From Paracoccus marcusii (GTDB lineage: Bacteria > Pseudomonadota > Alphaproteobacteria > Rhodobacterales > Rhodobacteraceae): DNA of 64,000 nt. Of this stretch, positions 56,563 through 64,000 are shown in pieces; the stretch's first letter is position 1; each line of letters begins with the position of its first letter. The stretch covers positions 186,001 through 250,000 of the forward strand of contig NZ_CP117466.1 of the NCBI RefSeq assembly GCF_028621715.1. The letters run 5' to 3'. Both the position numbers and the translations under genes were made by a program. Under the pieces are notes generated by a model. The model worked only from the letters and a program-made list of their open reading frames with translations, did no database searches and had not been told where the DNA came from.

Positions 56563-57549
56563 TCAGTCCGCCGGGCGCCCCTCGCGCACGCCGGACTGGG
56601 CGATGATCTCGGACACCAGGTGTTCCCGGCGATAGGCCATGACATGCACGCCGCTGACGCCCGCAATCGCGCGGATCTGCTGGATCAGCTCGATGCACAG
56701 GCGTTTGCCCTCCTCGCCGGGATCGGCGGCCCGCTCCATCCGGGCGATCACCGCGTCCGGGATATGGACGCCGGGAACGTTGCTGCGCATCCAGCGCGCG
56801 GCCTTGGCCGAGGCCAGCGGGCCGACCCCGGCCAGGATGAACACCCGCCGGTCTAGGCCCAGGTCGCGGACCCGCGCCATGAAGCGCGCGAAGGTCGGGA
56901 CGTCGAAGATATAGTTCGTCTGGATGAAATCCGCGCCAGCCTCGACCTTCTTGGCCAGGCGGTCGGGACGCCAGTCCAACGGCGCGATGCAGGGGTTCTC
57001 GGCCGCGCCCAGGAACATGCGCGGCGGGCTGGTGATGCGGCGGCCCGACAAAAACATGCCATCGTCGCGCATCGTCCGGATGGTGCGCAGCAGCGAGATC
57101 GAATCCAGATCGAAGACCGGTCGCGCGCCGGGCTGATCGCCCACCCCCACCCCGTCGCCGGTCAGGCACAGCACGTTGCGCACCCCCATCGCCGCCGCCC
57201 CCAGCACGTCCCCCTGGATCGCGATGCGGTTCCGGTCGCGGCAGGATATCTGATAGACCGTCCCGATCCCCGCCCGCGTCAGCAGGGCCGAGATGCCGAT
57301 CGAGGACATGTGGCAGTTGGCCCCCGACGCATCCGTCGCGTTGATCGCGTCGGCGACCCGGGCCAGCGGGCGCGCGGCGGCAAAGACATCCGCGGGGTCT
57401 GCGCTGTCGGGCGGGTTCAGTTCGGCGGTGACCGCGAAATGACCCTGGCGCAGCACGCGCTCCAACCGGCTGCCCGACACGTGGCCGGGGGGCGGCGGGT
57501 CATAGGACGGCTGCCAGCGGTCGAAATCGACGGGCGGAATGTCGGTCAT
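56563..57549 (-). CDS. metF: Methylenetetrahydrofolate reductase MetF
   Basis: Flavin enzyme of 328 residues interconverting 5,10-methylene- and 5-methyl-tetrahydrofolate. The TIM-barrel features are visible: GHFAVTAELNPPDSADP near 33-49, ATDASGANCHMSSIGIS, CLTGDGVGVGDQPGAR, GADFIQTNYIFD and the FILAGVGPLASAKAARWM region. It starts inside the stop of the MetV gene (ATGA). Together with MetV and the DmdA-like gene nearby it may run in the oxidative direction to burn methyl groups, though a biosynthetic role for methionine is also possible. Confidence 0.9.
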   Translation of the reverse strand: MTDIPPVDFDRWQPSYDPPPPGHVSGSRLERVLRQGHFAVTAELNPPDSADPADVFAAARPLARVADAINATDASGANCHMSSIGISALLTRAGIGTVYQISCRDRNRIAIQGDVLGAAAMGVRNVLCLTGDGVGVGDQPGARPVFDLDSISLLRTIRTMRDDGMFLSGRRITSPPRMFLGAAENPCIAPLDWRPDRLAKKVEAGADFIQTNYIFDVPTFARFMARVRDLGLDRRVFILAGVGPLASAKAARWMRSNVPGVHIPDAVIARMERAADPGEEGKRLCIELIQQIRAIAGVSGVHVMAYRREHLVSEIIAQSGVREGRPAD

Positions 57550-58121
57550 CGGCGCGGCCCCCGGTCGGCCGGACGCGGCTCGACCGCCAGGGGCGCGGCC
57601 GCCGGTTCATGGGCGCGGGCCTGCGGAAAGGCGCAGGCGATGGTGGCGCGGGGGGCGTCGGGCGGCCCGGCCGGGTGCGCCGCCTTTTCGCGCGCAACGC
57701 GCAGCCAGGACGACGACCCCTGCAGGCTGCGGTCCACGGGCGGCTGGACGTCGCCGATCCGCGCGCCGTCGCGCATCCGGGCGGCCCCCTCCCAGGCCAT
57801 CACCCAGACACAGCGCATCTGCGGATCGACCTCGCAGAAGCCGCCGGGGCGCACGCCGCCGCAGGGACCGTTGCGCAATGTCTTGGGGCAGTTCATCGGG
57901 CAGGACATGCCGGTCGAGGACAGCACGCATTGCCCGCACATCCGGCAGTCGAACAGCAGGCCCTTGGTCAACCGCTCGACCGCGGCGACGGGGCGTTCCA
58001 GCCGGTGATACCCGATGCGCCGGAACAGCGGGTCCAGGGCGACCAGAGCGGCCTCGAACCGGACATAGACCCATTCGAAGGCGCGGGCATGACGGACGGC
58101 AAGACGGCGAAGGCGGTACAT
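57546..58121 (-). CDS. metV: Methylene-THF reductase C-terminal (MetV-like) protein
   Basis: Cys-rich protein of 191 residues in the MTHFR_C/MetV family. The Cys-rich region LLFDCRMCGQCVLSSTGMSCP, then MNCPKTLRNGPCGGVRPGG (residues 50-110 in part) with FCEVDPQMRCVW, likely binds zinc or an Fe-S cluster. In acetogens MetV pairs with MetF for electron transfer to methylene-THF; in methylotrophs and demethylators the pair can run backwards. It overlaps metF by four bases, fixing a two-gene unit. Confidence 0.85.
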   Translation of the reverse strand: MYRLRRLAVRHARAFEWVYVRFEAALVALDPLFRRIGYHRLERPVAAVERLTKGLLFDCRMCGQCVLSSTGMSCPMNCPKTLRNGPCGGVRPGGFCEVDPQMRCVWVMAWEGAARMRDGARIGDVQPPVDRSLQGSSSWLRVAREKAAHPAGPPDAPRATIACAFPQARAHEPAAAPLAVEPRPADRGPRR

Positions 58122-58506
58122 GCTATCCGCCCCGCCGCAGGGAAGGCCGGTTGCCCATCATGTCGCCGCGTTCAGACGCCCGACCCGATCGCGCAGCACG
58201 CCCGTCCCGATCGGGCGAGGAGATTGAACAGGTGGGGCATGCTCGGCGGGTGCCAGACGGGCGACGCACCGGATCAACCCTGATCACCCGCCCGCATGCG
58301 ACCAGCCCCTTGCGGGCGCAGGGCGACAATGCACCACGCGTCGCCGGAAAGGTGCGCCCTGCCCCGGGGGGCTGGAACGACATCGCCTTACCGGGCATCT
58401 GCATCCCCAGGCATCAGCACGCGGCGGTCCCCGGACAGAGGCACCATCCGCGTCGGGGGGCAGGACAGATCGGACATGTCTGAAGCTCCGTGATCCGGGG
58501 GCAGGG
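58122..58506. other. Gap between metV and the DmdA-like gene
   Basis: A 385-base stretch without a convincing gene. Open frames of 65-93 codons exist on both strands but look like random GC-rich frames (no ribosome site, no family pattern). It should hold the metV promoter and the 3' end of the DmdA-like transcript. Confidence 0.5.
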
Positions 58507-59649
58507 TCAGGCGACGGCGATGGTCTTCTTGGGGTCGTGAAAGGGCCGTTCGACGATGGTCGCGGACCGCGTGCCGTCCGGGGTCCGGACCTGAACCTGG
58601 GCGCCCATCTGTGCCGATCCGGCCGACAGCATCGCCAGCGCGATGTTGCGATCCAGCCGTGGCGAATGGATCGCCGAGGTGACCTTGCCCACGACCTGGC
58701 CGTCACGGGTGACGGGCCAGAAGGTCATGTTCGGCCCCTTCAGCGGCGCGCCGTCGATCACCAGGCCGACCTGGCAGCGGGCGGGGCCGTCGGCCTTGAT
58801 CCGGCGCAGCGCATCCTTGCCGATGAAATCGGCCTCGATGTCCAGGTCCACCAGCCGGTCCAGACCCAGCTCATAGGGATTGGTATCGATGTCGGCATCG
58901 GCGTGATAGGACAGCATCGCCCCCTCGATCCGGCGGATCGACGAGGTGTGGCCCGCCTTCAGCCCCAGGGGCGCACCCGCGGCCATGATCCGCTCCCACA
59001 GCGCGTCGCCACGACTGCCGTCCTGCAGATACAGCTCGTATCCCAACTCGCTGGACCAGCCGGTGCGCGACACGATCAGCGGGATGCCGTCCAGATCGAC
59101 CCGGCGCAACCAGTAATAGCGAAGGTCCATGATCGCGTCGCCGAACAGCGCCCGCATCACCGCACCCGATTTCGGCCCCTGCAGCTGCAGGGGCGACACG
59201 TCCGGTTCCCTGATCGTGACGTCCATTCCCGAATGCACCGCGACCCCCTGCGCCCACAGCAGGATGTCACTGTCGGCCAGCGATATCCAGAAATGGTTTT
59301 CCGCCAGCCGCAGCAGGACCGGGTCGTTCAGGATGCCCCCCTGGGCATTCGTGATCAGCACGTATTTGCACTGTCCGACCGCCATCTTGGACAGGTCGCG
59401 CGGAGTCAGCATCTGGACGAACCGCGCCGCGTCGGGGCCGGTGATCTCGACCTGACGCTCGACGGCGACGTCGCATAGGATCGCGTCGTTGATCAGGTTC
59501 CAGAAGTTTTGCACCGGATCGCCGAAGTCGCGCGGGATGTACATGTGGTTATAGACCGAGAACCCCGTGGCGCCCCATCGGACGGTCGCGTTGAAATAGG
59601 GGGACTTGCGGATCTGGGTTCCGAAACCGAAATCTTGGATCTGGGTCAT
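58507..59649 (-). CDS. DmdA/GcvT-like tetrahydrofolate-dependent demethylase
   Basis: Folate-binding aminomethyltransferase-fold protein of 380 residues. The line-up with DMSP demethylase is close in places: VYNHMYIPRDFG, DVAVERQVEITGPDAARFVQ, TPRDLSKMAVGQCKYV, GGILNDPVLLRLAENHFWISLADSD (in part), EPDVSPLQLQGPKS and SAIHSPRLDRNIALAM. Such enzymes move a methyl from sulfonium, amine or ether to THF. It is not certain that it is DmdA itself; related paralogues act on other substrates. ATG at 59647-59649 (MTQIQDFGFG); an upstream ATG at 59701 would add 18 residues. Confidence 0.8.
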   Translation of the reverse strand: MTQIQDFGFGTQIRKSPYFNATVRWGATGFSVYNHMYIPRDFGDPVQNFWNLINDAILCDVAVERQVEITGPDAARFVQMLTPRDLSKMAVGQCKYVLITNAQGGILNDPVLLRLAENHFWISLADSDILLWAQGVAVHSGMDVTIREPDVSPLQLQGPKSGAVMRALFGDAIMDLRYYWLRRVDLDGIPLIVSRTGWSSELGYELYLQDGSRGDALWERIMAAGAPLGLKAGHTSSIRRIEGAMLSYHADADIDTNPYELGLDRLVDLDIEADFIGKDALRRIKADGPARCQVGLVIDGAPLKGPNMTFWPVTRDGQVVGKVTSAIHSPRLDRNIALAMLSAGSAQMGAQVQVRTPDGTRSATIVERPFHDPKKTIAVA

Positions 59650-59819
59650 CTGACGTCTTCTTCCACGAAAATGGGCCGGTGGCCGGGGCGGGACATCTGC
59701 CATCTAAGCGCGGATGCGGACGACGCACGGGCCAAATCCGACGCGCAAACAGGCCGGTCGGGCTGTTCTTGGGGTGGACTGCAGACCGGACGGTTTTGGC
59801 CGGAGAATCCCGCGCCGGG

Positions 59820-60317
59820 TCAGGCGGGGTGCGCGGGCGCGCGCGTCAGCGCCTTGAGGTCGGGCTGTGCCGCCTTGACCTGTCGCGTGACGATATAGGT
59901 CATATAGCGCTGGATCCCCAGATCGGCCTCCAGCAGCGATTCCATCAGGGTCTGGAACGCCGTCAGGCTTTGGGTGACGACCTTGAGGACATAATCCATC
60001 CCGCCGCCGGTCGCGATGCATTCGGTGATCTCCGGCAGGGCGCCGATATGGCCTTCGAACCGGTCGAAATCGACCTTGCGGTGCTGCGCCAGCGATACGG
60101 TGACGACGACCTGGGTGACATTGGCAATGCGCTCCAGCGCGATGTCGGCCCGGTATCCCCGGATCAGCCCGGCCTCGCGCAGCCGCGTCAGCCGCGCCCA
60201 GCAGGGTGTGGGCGACAGGTTCACCAGCTCGGCCAGTCGCGCCTTGCTCAGCTGCCCGTGCTGCTGCACGGCCGCAAGGATGCGGATGTCGGTCGCATCA
60301 AGGCCTGGCCTGCTCAT
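59820..60317 (-). CDS. Lrp/AsnC family regulator
   Basis: DNA-binding regulator of 165 residues. The AsnC-type helix-turn-helix occupies 5-60 (LDATDIRILAAVQQHGQLSK, LVNLSPTPCWARLTRLREAGLI in part). The RAM effector-binding domain follows (VTVSLAQHRKVDFDRFE, ECIATGGGMDYVLKVVT). Members sense amino acids or small acids. It lies between the DmdA-like and the glutamine-synthetase-like genes, all on the same strand, so these are its likely targets. ATG at 60315-60317 (MSRPGLD) is preferred over one four codons upstream. Confidence 0.86.
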   Translation of the reverse strand: MSRPGLDATDIRILAAVQQHGQLSKARLAELVNLSPTPCWARLTRLREAGLIRGYRADIALERIANVTQVVVTVSLAQHRKVDFDRFEGHIGALPEITECIATGGGMDYVLKVVTQSLTAFQTLMESLLEADLGIQRYMTYIVTRQVKAAQPDLKALTRAPAHPA

Positions 60318-60401
60318 CCACCGCCTCACTTGCCGTCACGGACGGCGAACATTGCCCACGGCCCTGCTGCCCGGAAACAGGCGGGCGGCCCATCGTCGCG
60401 A

Positions 60402-61733
60402 TCAGACCGTGTCCAGGTACAGCTCGACCGTCTCCTCGTCGGACAGCTCGGCCATGTAATGCAGTTCCTGGCGCTTGGTCATCAGATAGTTGTCGACCAG
60501 ATGCGCGGGCAGGATGCGGCGGATCTCGGGACAGCTGTCGAACGCCTCGATCGCGGCGCCCCAGTCGCCGGGCAGCTGCGCCAGCTTCTGGTCATAGGCG
60601 TTGCCCTTGAAGGGCGCGGGGGCGACCAGCTGGTCCTCGATCCCGTTCAGCGCGGCCCCCAAGATGGCGGCGATGGTTAGATAGGGGTTCACGTCGCCGC
60701 CGGCCACGCGATGCTCGATCCGCCGGGCCTTGGGGCCCGAGGAGGGGATGCGGATCGCGGCGGTGCGGTTCTCATAGGCCCAGCCGATGCCGGTCGGGGC
60801 ATGGGCGTTGGGAACCAGGCGGTCAAAGCTGTTCTCGTGCGGGGCAAAGAGCAGGGTCGATCCGGGCATGGCGCGCAGGCAGCCGGCGACAGCCTGGCGC
60901 AGCGCCTCGGTCCCCTCCTCTCCGCCATTGTCGAAGATGTTTCGCCCGGCCCGGTCCAGGATCGAAAAATGCATGTGCATCCCGTTGCCCGCGAACATCT
61001 CGTAGGGCTTGGCCATGAAGCTGGCGGCAAAGCCGTAGGTCCGGGCGATGCCCTTGACCAGCATCTTGAACAGCCAGGTGTCGTCGGCGGCCTTCAGCGG
61101 ATCGGCCTGATGCATCAGGTTGATCTCGAACTGTCCCGGCCCCGCCTCCGAGATGGCGGTATCGGCGGGAATGTCCATCGCCTCGCAGGCGTCATAGAGC
61201 GTCGTGAAGAACTGGTCGAACGCGTCCAGCGCGCGCAGCGACAAGACCTCGCCGCCGGTGCGCCGCTTGCCGGATTTCGGGCTGGGCGGCACGCGCAGCG
61301 TCTTGCCGCTGTCGTCGATCAGAAAGAATTCCAGCTCGGTCGCCACCACCGGCACCAGCCCGGCCGCGACATAGCGTTCGGCCACGCGGGCCAGCGCCTG
61401 GCGCGGATCGCCGTCATAGGGGGTGCCGTCGGGATGGAACATCCACAAGGGCAGCAGCCCCGTGGGCGCGTCCAGCCACGGCATGGGCAGGAACCCCCGT
61501 TCGGTGGGCAGCAGCAGCCCGTCAGGGTCGCCGGATTCGAAGACCAGCGGGCTGTCCTCGACATCCTCGCCCCAGATGTCCAGGTTCAGGACCGAATAGG
61601 GAAACTTGGTCCCCTCCTCCAGCAGCTTGCCGGCATAGCGGGCGGGCACGCGCTTGCCCCGCGCGACACCGTTCAGGTCTGCTGCCGCGACGCGGATCGT
61701 CTTGACCTCGGGGTGTTCGCGCAGCCATTCCAT
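60402..61733 (-). CDS. Glutamine synthetase family ligase (PuuA-like)
   Basis: ATP-dependent gamma-glutamyl ligase of 443 residues, in the gamma-glutamylputrescine synthetase group and not true GlnA. It shows ADLNGVARGKRVPA (about 17-30), the metal sites in VATELEFFLID and SEAGPGQFEINL, MAKPYEMFAGNGMHMHFS, the ATP-binding NRTAAIRIP and RRIEHRVAGGDVNPYL. It joins glutamate to an amine, for example a polyamine, methylamine or ethanolamine; which is not clear. It follows the ABC permease genes by four bases, so the amine probably comes in through that transporter. Confidence 0.88.
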   Translation of the reverse strand: MEWLREHPEVKTIRVAAADLNGVARGKRVPARYAGKLLEEGTKFPYSVLNLDIWGEDVEDSPLVFESGDPDGLLLPTERGFLPMPWLDAPTGLLPLWMFHPDGTPYDGDPRQALARVAERYVAAGLVPVVATELEFFLIDDSGKTLRVPPSPKSGKRRTGGEVLSLRALDAFDQFFTTLYDACEAMDIPADTAISEAGPGQFEINLMHQADPLKAADDTWLFKMLVKGIARTYGFAASFMAKPYEMFAGNGMHMHFSILDRAGRNIFDNGGEEGTEALRQAVAGCLRAMPGSTLLFAPHENSFDRLVPNAHAPTGIGWAYENRTAAIRIPSSGPKARRIEHRVAGGDVNPYLTIAAILGAALNGIEDQLVAPAPFKGNAYDQKLAQLPGDWGAAIEAFDSCPEIRRILPAHLVDNYLMTKRQELHYMAELSDEETVELYLDTV

Positions 61734-61737
61734 GGGA

Positions 61738-62562
61738 TTATCTCATCAACTGGGGACGGTACCGGACGCGGCTGGTCGCACCCGGCAGATGCCGGTTCAG
61801 CCGCCTGTTCACCCTGCCGAAAAGCCAGATCAATGCCAAGGTGGCAGCGATGAAATATGCGGCGGCAATGGGATAGGCGACGAAAGGGTTGAATGTCCGG
61901 TCCGCGAAGTAGCTGGCATAGTACAGCGCGTCGCCCTTTTGCTGGAACGCCGGAAAGCCGCTGAAATAGACCAGCGTCGTGGCGTGGAACAGGAAGATCG
62001 CCTCGTTCGTGTAGCTGGGCCAGGCCAGGCGCAGCATGGTGGGCCAGACGATCCGCCGGAACCGCTTCCACCCGGTCAGGCCATAGGCGTCGGCGGCCTC
62101 GACCTCTCCCTTGGGGACCGACATCAGCGCGCCGTGAAAGATCTGCGCGCTGTAGGCCGCGGTGTTCAGGATCAGCACGATCAGCGCCCCGGCCCAGGCC
62201 CGCGTCAGCCAGCTGGTCTGGATGGTCATCCCCAGGACGTCGATGCCCGCCCGCGGCAGCAGCACCAGCGATTCATAGGCGATGAAGAACTGGATGAACA
62301 AGGGACTGCCGCGGAAGACGAAGATGAAGGCGTTCGCGGGCTTGCGCAGCCAGGGGTTGGCACTGGCCTTGGCCAGCGCCAACCCCGTCGCGATGAAGAA
62401 GCCGACCGACAACGCCAGCACTGCAAAGTACAGGTTCCAGATCAGGCCCGACCCGATCAGCACCGCCTGCTGGCACAGGTCATATCCCTCGCGCGGCAAC
62501 AGCCGTTCGCCATAGCCGATCGAGCGCAGGGCATAGTCCTGGATGGTCTGCACGCAGCTCAT
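61738..62562 (-). CDS. Polar amino acid ABC transporter permease (HisM-type)
   Basis: Inner-membrane permease of 274 residues. The family repeat NAFIFVFRGSPLFIQFF (about 84-100), AYSAQIFHGALMSVPKGEVEAADAYG (in part; the EAA loop with G) and a C-terminal helix pair are clear. It imports polar or basic amino acids, opines or amines with the partner permease and binding protein. The ATG at 62560-62562 overlaps the upstream permease stop (ATGA). The ATP-binding subunit is not seen and may lie outside the window. Confidence 0.9.
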   Translation of the reverse strand: MSCVQTIQDYALRSIGYGERLLPREGYDLCQQAVLIGSGLIWNLYFAVLALSVGFFIATGLALAKASANPWLRKPANAFIFVFRGSPLFIQFFIAYESLVLLPRAGIDVLGMTIQTSWLTRAWAGALIVLILNTAAYSAQIFHGALMSVPKGEVEAADAYGLTGWKRFRRIVWPTMLRLAWPSYTNEAIFLFHATTLVYFSGFPAFQQKGDALYYASYFADRTFNPFVAYPIAAAYFIAATLALIWLFGRVNRRLNRHLPGATSRVRYRPQLMR

Positions 62563-63440
62563 GCCGGGGCTCCCTTGCGCTCGGCCTCGCCGCCAAGCGT
62601 GGCCTGGCCGCGCGACAGCCGCCGCGTGACGCGGCCCAGCACGCGTTCCGAGATCCAGGTCATGCACAGATAGAACACCAGGATCGCCAGGAAGTAATAC
62701 AGCCGCCAGTCCGGATGCGGATAGGTGAAGGCGCTGGTCTTGGACCCGCCCAGCTCGCGCGCCCAATAGACGATGTCCTCGACCCCCAGCAGGAACAGAA
62801 GCGGCGTGGCCTTGATCAGGATCATCCACAGGTTCGACAGGCCCGGCAGGGCATAGGTCCACATCTGCGGTATCAGCACGCGGCGGTTCACCTGCGCGGG
62901 CGACATGCCATAGGCCTCGGCCGTCTCCAGCTGGGCGCGGGGCACGGCCGCCATGGCGCCGGACAGCACGTTCGCGGCAAAGGCACCGAAGACGATCGAG
63001 AAGGCGATGACCGCCAGGAAGATGCCATAGACGTCATGCACCCAGGGCGCGGCATCGTTCAGCGGCAGCTTGGCCGCGGCGCAGACGACGAAATCGTTGC
63101 CCTGCCGGACGGGCGCATCGCTGTCGCACAGGACCTGATGGCGCACCCATTCGAAGCCCTGGTCCAGCGCGATCGGCACGAACAGGAAGAAGATGATGTC
63201 CGGCACGCCCCGCACCATCGAGGTGTAGATCCCCCCGAACCACCGCAGCGGCGCGATGCGCGAGCGGCTGGCCATGGCGCCGCCAAAGCCGAACAGCAGC
63301 GCGATGGGCGCGGTGATCGCCAACAGTAGAAGCACCGTCCCGAAGCTGGCATAGAACAGCAGATGCGTGCCCGATGTCAGGTAGCACGACAGCCAGGCAA
63401 ACCCCTGCAACAGGGACGGATCGGTGCAATATGCGAACAT
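62559..63440 (-). CDS. Polar amino acid ABC transporter permease (HisQ-type) with loop insertion
   Basis: Permease of 293 residues. FGGIYTSMVRGVPDIIFFLF (about 68-87) and the EAA loop GAMAAVPRAQLETAEAYGMSP are typical. About 40 residues between the second and third conserved helices (FEWVRHQVLCDSDAPVRQGND and VVCAAAKLPLND) are extra compared with HisQ; two cysteines in them could form a disulfide. The start ATG follows the binding-protein gene by 50 bases that contain a hairpin. It overlaps the next permease gene by four bases. Confidence 0.88.
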   Translation of the reverse strand: MFAYCTDPSLLQGFAWLSCYLTSGTHLLFYASFGTVLLLLAITAPIALLFGFGGAMASRSRIAPLRWFGGIYTSMVRGVPDIIFFLFVPIALDQGFEWVRHQVLCDSDAPVRQGNDFVVCAAAKLPLNDAAPWVHDVYGIFLAVIAFSIVFGAFAANVLSGAMAAVPRAQLETAEAYGMSPAQVNRRVLIPQMWTYALPGLSNLWMILIKATPLLFLLGVEDIVYWARELGGSKTSAFTYPHPDWRLYYFLAILVFYLCMTWISERVLGRVTRRLSRGQATLGGEAERKGAPA

Positions 63441-63455
63441 GGGACTTCCCGAAGG

Positions 63456-63482
63456 GCCGCCGCGGCACGGGTCCGCGGCGGC
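63456..63482 (-). terminator. Intercistronic hairpin after the binding-protein gene
   Basis: A 10-base perfect stem (GCCGCCGCGG / CCGCGGCGGC, 7-base loop) lies between the binding-protein stop and the permease start. Such stems usually let the binding protein be made in excess. Confidence 0.6.
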
Positions 63483-63490
63483 GGGTCAGA

Positions 63491-64000
63491 TCATTCGAAC
63501 AGCAGCGCGTCGTCGCCGAACCACTTCTTGATCATGTCGTTCAGGCTGCCGTCTTCCTTCATCGCGGTGATCTGCGCGTCGAACTTCTCCAGCAGCTCGG
63601 TGTCGGACTGGCGCAGGCCCATGCCGATGCCCTCGCCCAGGGCGACGCGGTCCATGCCCTCGACCCAGACCAGCTCTCCGCCGGATTCCTCGACGATGGG
63701 GGCCAGGAAGTCGCGGTCGGCCAGGATCGCGTCGGCCTCGCCGTTGCGGACGGCGGCGACGGCCTGGTCGGGGTTCGGGAACTCGATCAGCGTCGCGCCG
63801 CTCTCGGCGACATAGCCGGCCTGGATGGTGCTGGTCTGGGCCGCGACGATGCCGCCCTCGACGTCGACGTCAGCCGCCAGCGCCGCATAGGCCGACGGCG
63901 TCGGCGGGGTGTAGGGCTGGGTGAAGGCGATGACCGCCTGGCGTTCGGCGTTGATGTTCATGCCGGCCATGATCGTGTCATAGTTCGACGAGACCAGGTT
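63491..64000 (-). CDS. ABC transporter substrate-binding protein (5' end outside window)
   Basis: C-terminal 169 residues of a periplasmic SBP_bac_3 protein. The frame enters at the window edge (NLVSSNYDTIMAGMNI) and reads AAVRNGEADAILADRDFLAPIV, GIGMGLRQSDTELLEKFDAQI and ends MIKKWFGDDALLFE. The MAGMNINAERQAVIAFTQPY strand and DAILAD are common in polar amino acid binders. Its start, signal peptide and part of the binding site lie to the right. It heads the permease-permease-ligase operon. Confidence 0.9.
   Translation of the reverse strand, partial: NLVSSNYDTIMAGMNINAERQAVIAFTQPYTPPTPSAYAALAADVDVEGGIVAAQTSTIQAGYVAESGATLIEFPNPDQAVAAVRNGEADAILADRDFLAPIVEESGGELVWVEGMDRVALGEGIGMGLRQSDTELLEKFDAQITAMKEDGSLNDMIKKWFGDDALLFE

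Noticed and set aside
58123..58493. Small genes in the metV to DmdA-like gap
   Set aside because: Frames of 65 and 93 codons have no ribosome site or recognisable sequence and overlap each other on opposite strands.

Overview
The window is very GC-rich and dense with genes. Its gene content fits an alphaproteobacterium of the Rhodobacterales, most likely Paracoccus or a close relative. The signs are the detached atpHAGDC operon, rpsB-tsf, a TIGR02300 acidic protein, ZapA beside a coiled-coil protein, a zinc-free type HemB, TRAP transporters and glycolate oxidase genes. The genus is inferred from protein style and composition, not proven. I see no rRNA, CRISPR array, insertion sequence, integrase or prophage; most of the window looks like stable chromosomal backbone.

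Layout. 1-3107 (minus): glcDEF glycolate oxidase. 3196-9454: a DUF599 membrane protein, an MFS exporter, an alpha/beta hydrolase, a small lipoprotein, zapA with a coiled-coil partner, and a BCCT osmolyte transporter. 9660-16271: potassium uptake (ktrA-ktrB type), hisB-hisH, adenine deaminase, cmk and a LuxR-type regulator with no luxI. 16459-25783: tsf-rpsB, eda plus an MFS gene, xseA, purD, prs, a DsbA-like isomerase and an alpha/beta hydrolase. 25780-31120: an H-type lectin gene, then the F1 ATP synthase operon ending in a strong terminator. 31394-42590: methyltransferase, gloB, clpA, the mfd-pabB-pabC overlap chain and hemB. 42661-45850: SYLF lipoprotein, intradiol dioxygenase, GntR regulator, YgjP-like protease and TIGR02300 protein.

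46041-49935 is a more variable patch: tRNA-Ala(GGC), a two-domain SGNH/SASA-type esterase, a GT61 glycosyltransferase and an acetyltransferase gene broken by an in-frame TAG.

Two catabolic modules stand out. At 50055-55926 a GntR/FCD regulator, a class III CoA-transferase, an HMG-CoA-lyase-type enzyme and a TRAP transporter form one unit. A near-identical 11-base motif lies in front of both operons. The simplest reading is uptake of a branched (hydroxy)dicarboxylate, its activation with CoA, and cleavage to acyl-CoA plus a keto acid. 3-Hydroxy-3-methylglutarate is a good candidate. At 56563-64000 (minus) lie a polar amino acid ABC transporter, a PuuA-like gamma-glutamyl ligase, an Lrp regulator, a DmdA/GcvT-like tetrahydrofolate methyltransferase, and metV-metF. 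This suggests capture of a methylated or amine-bearing substrate with its methyl group passing to tetrahydrofolate and being oxidised. Neither substrate can be proven from sequence.
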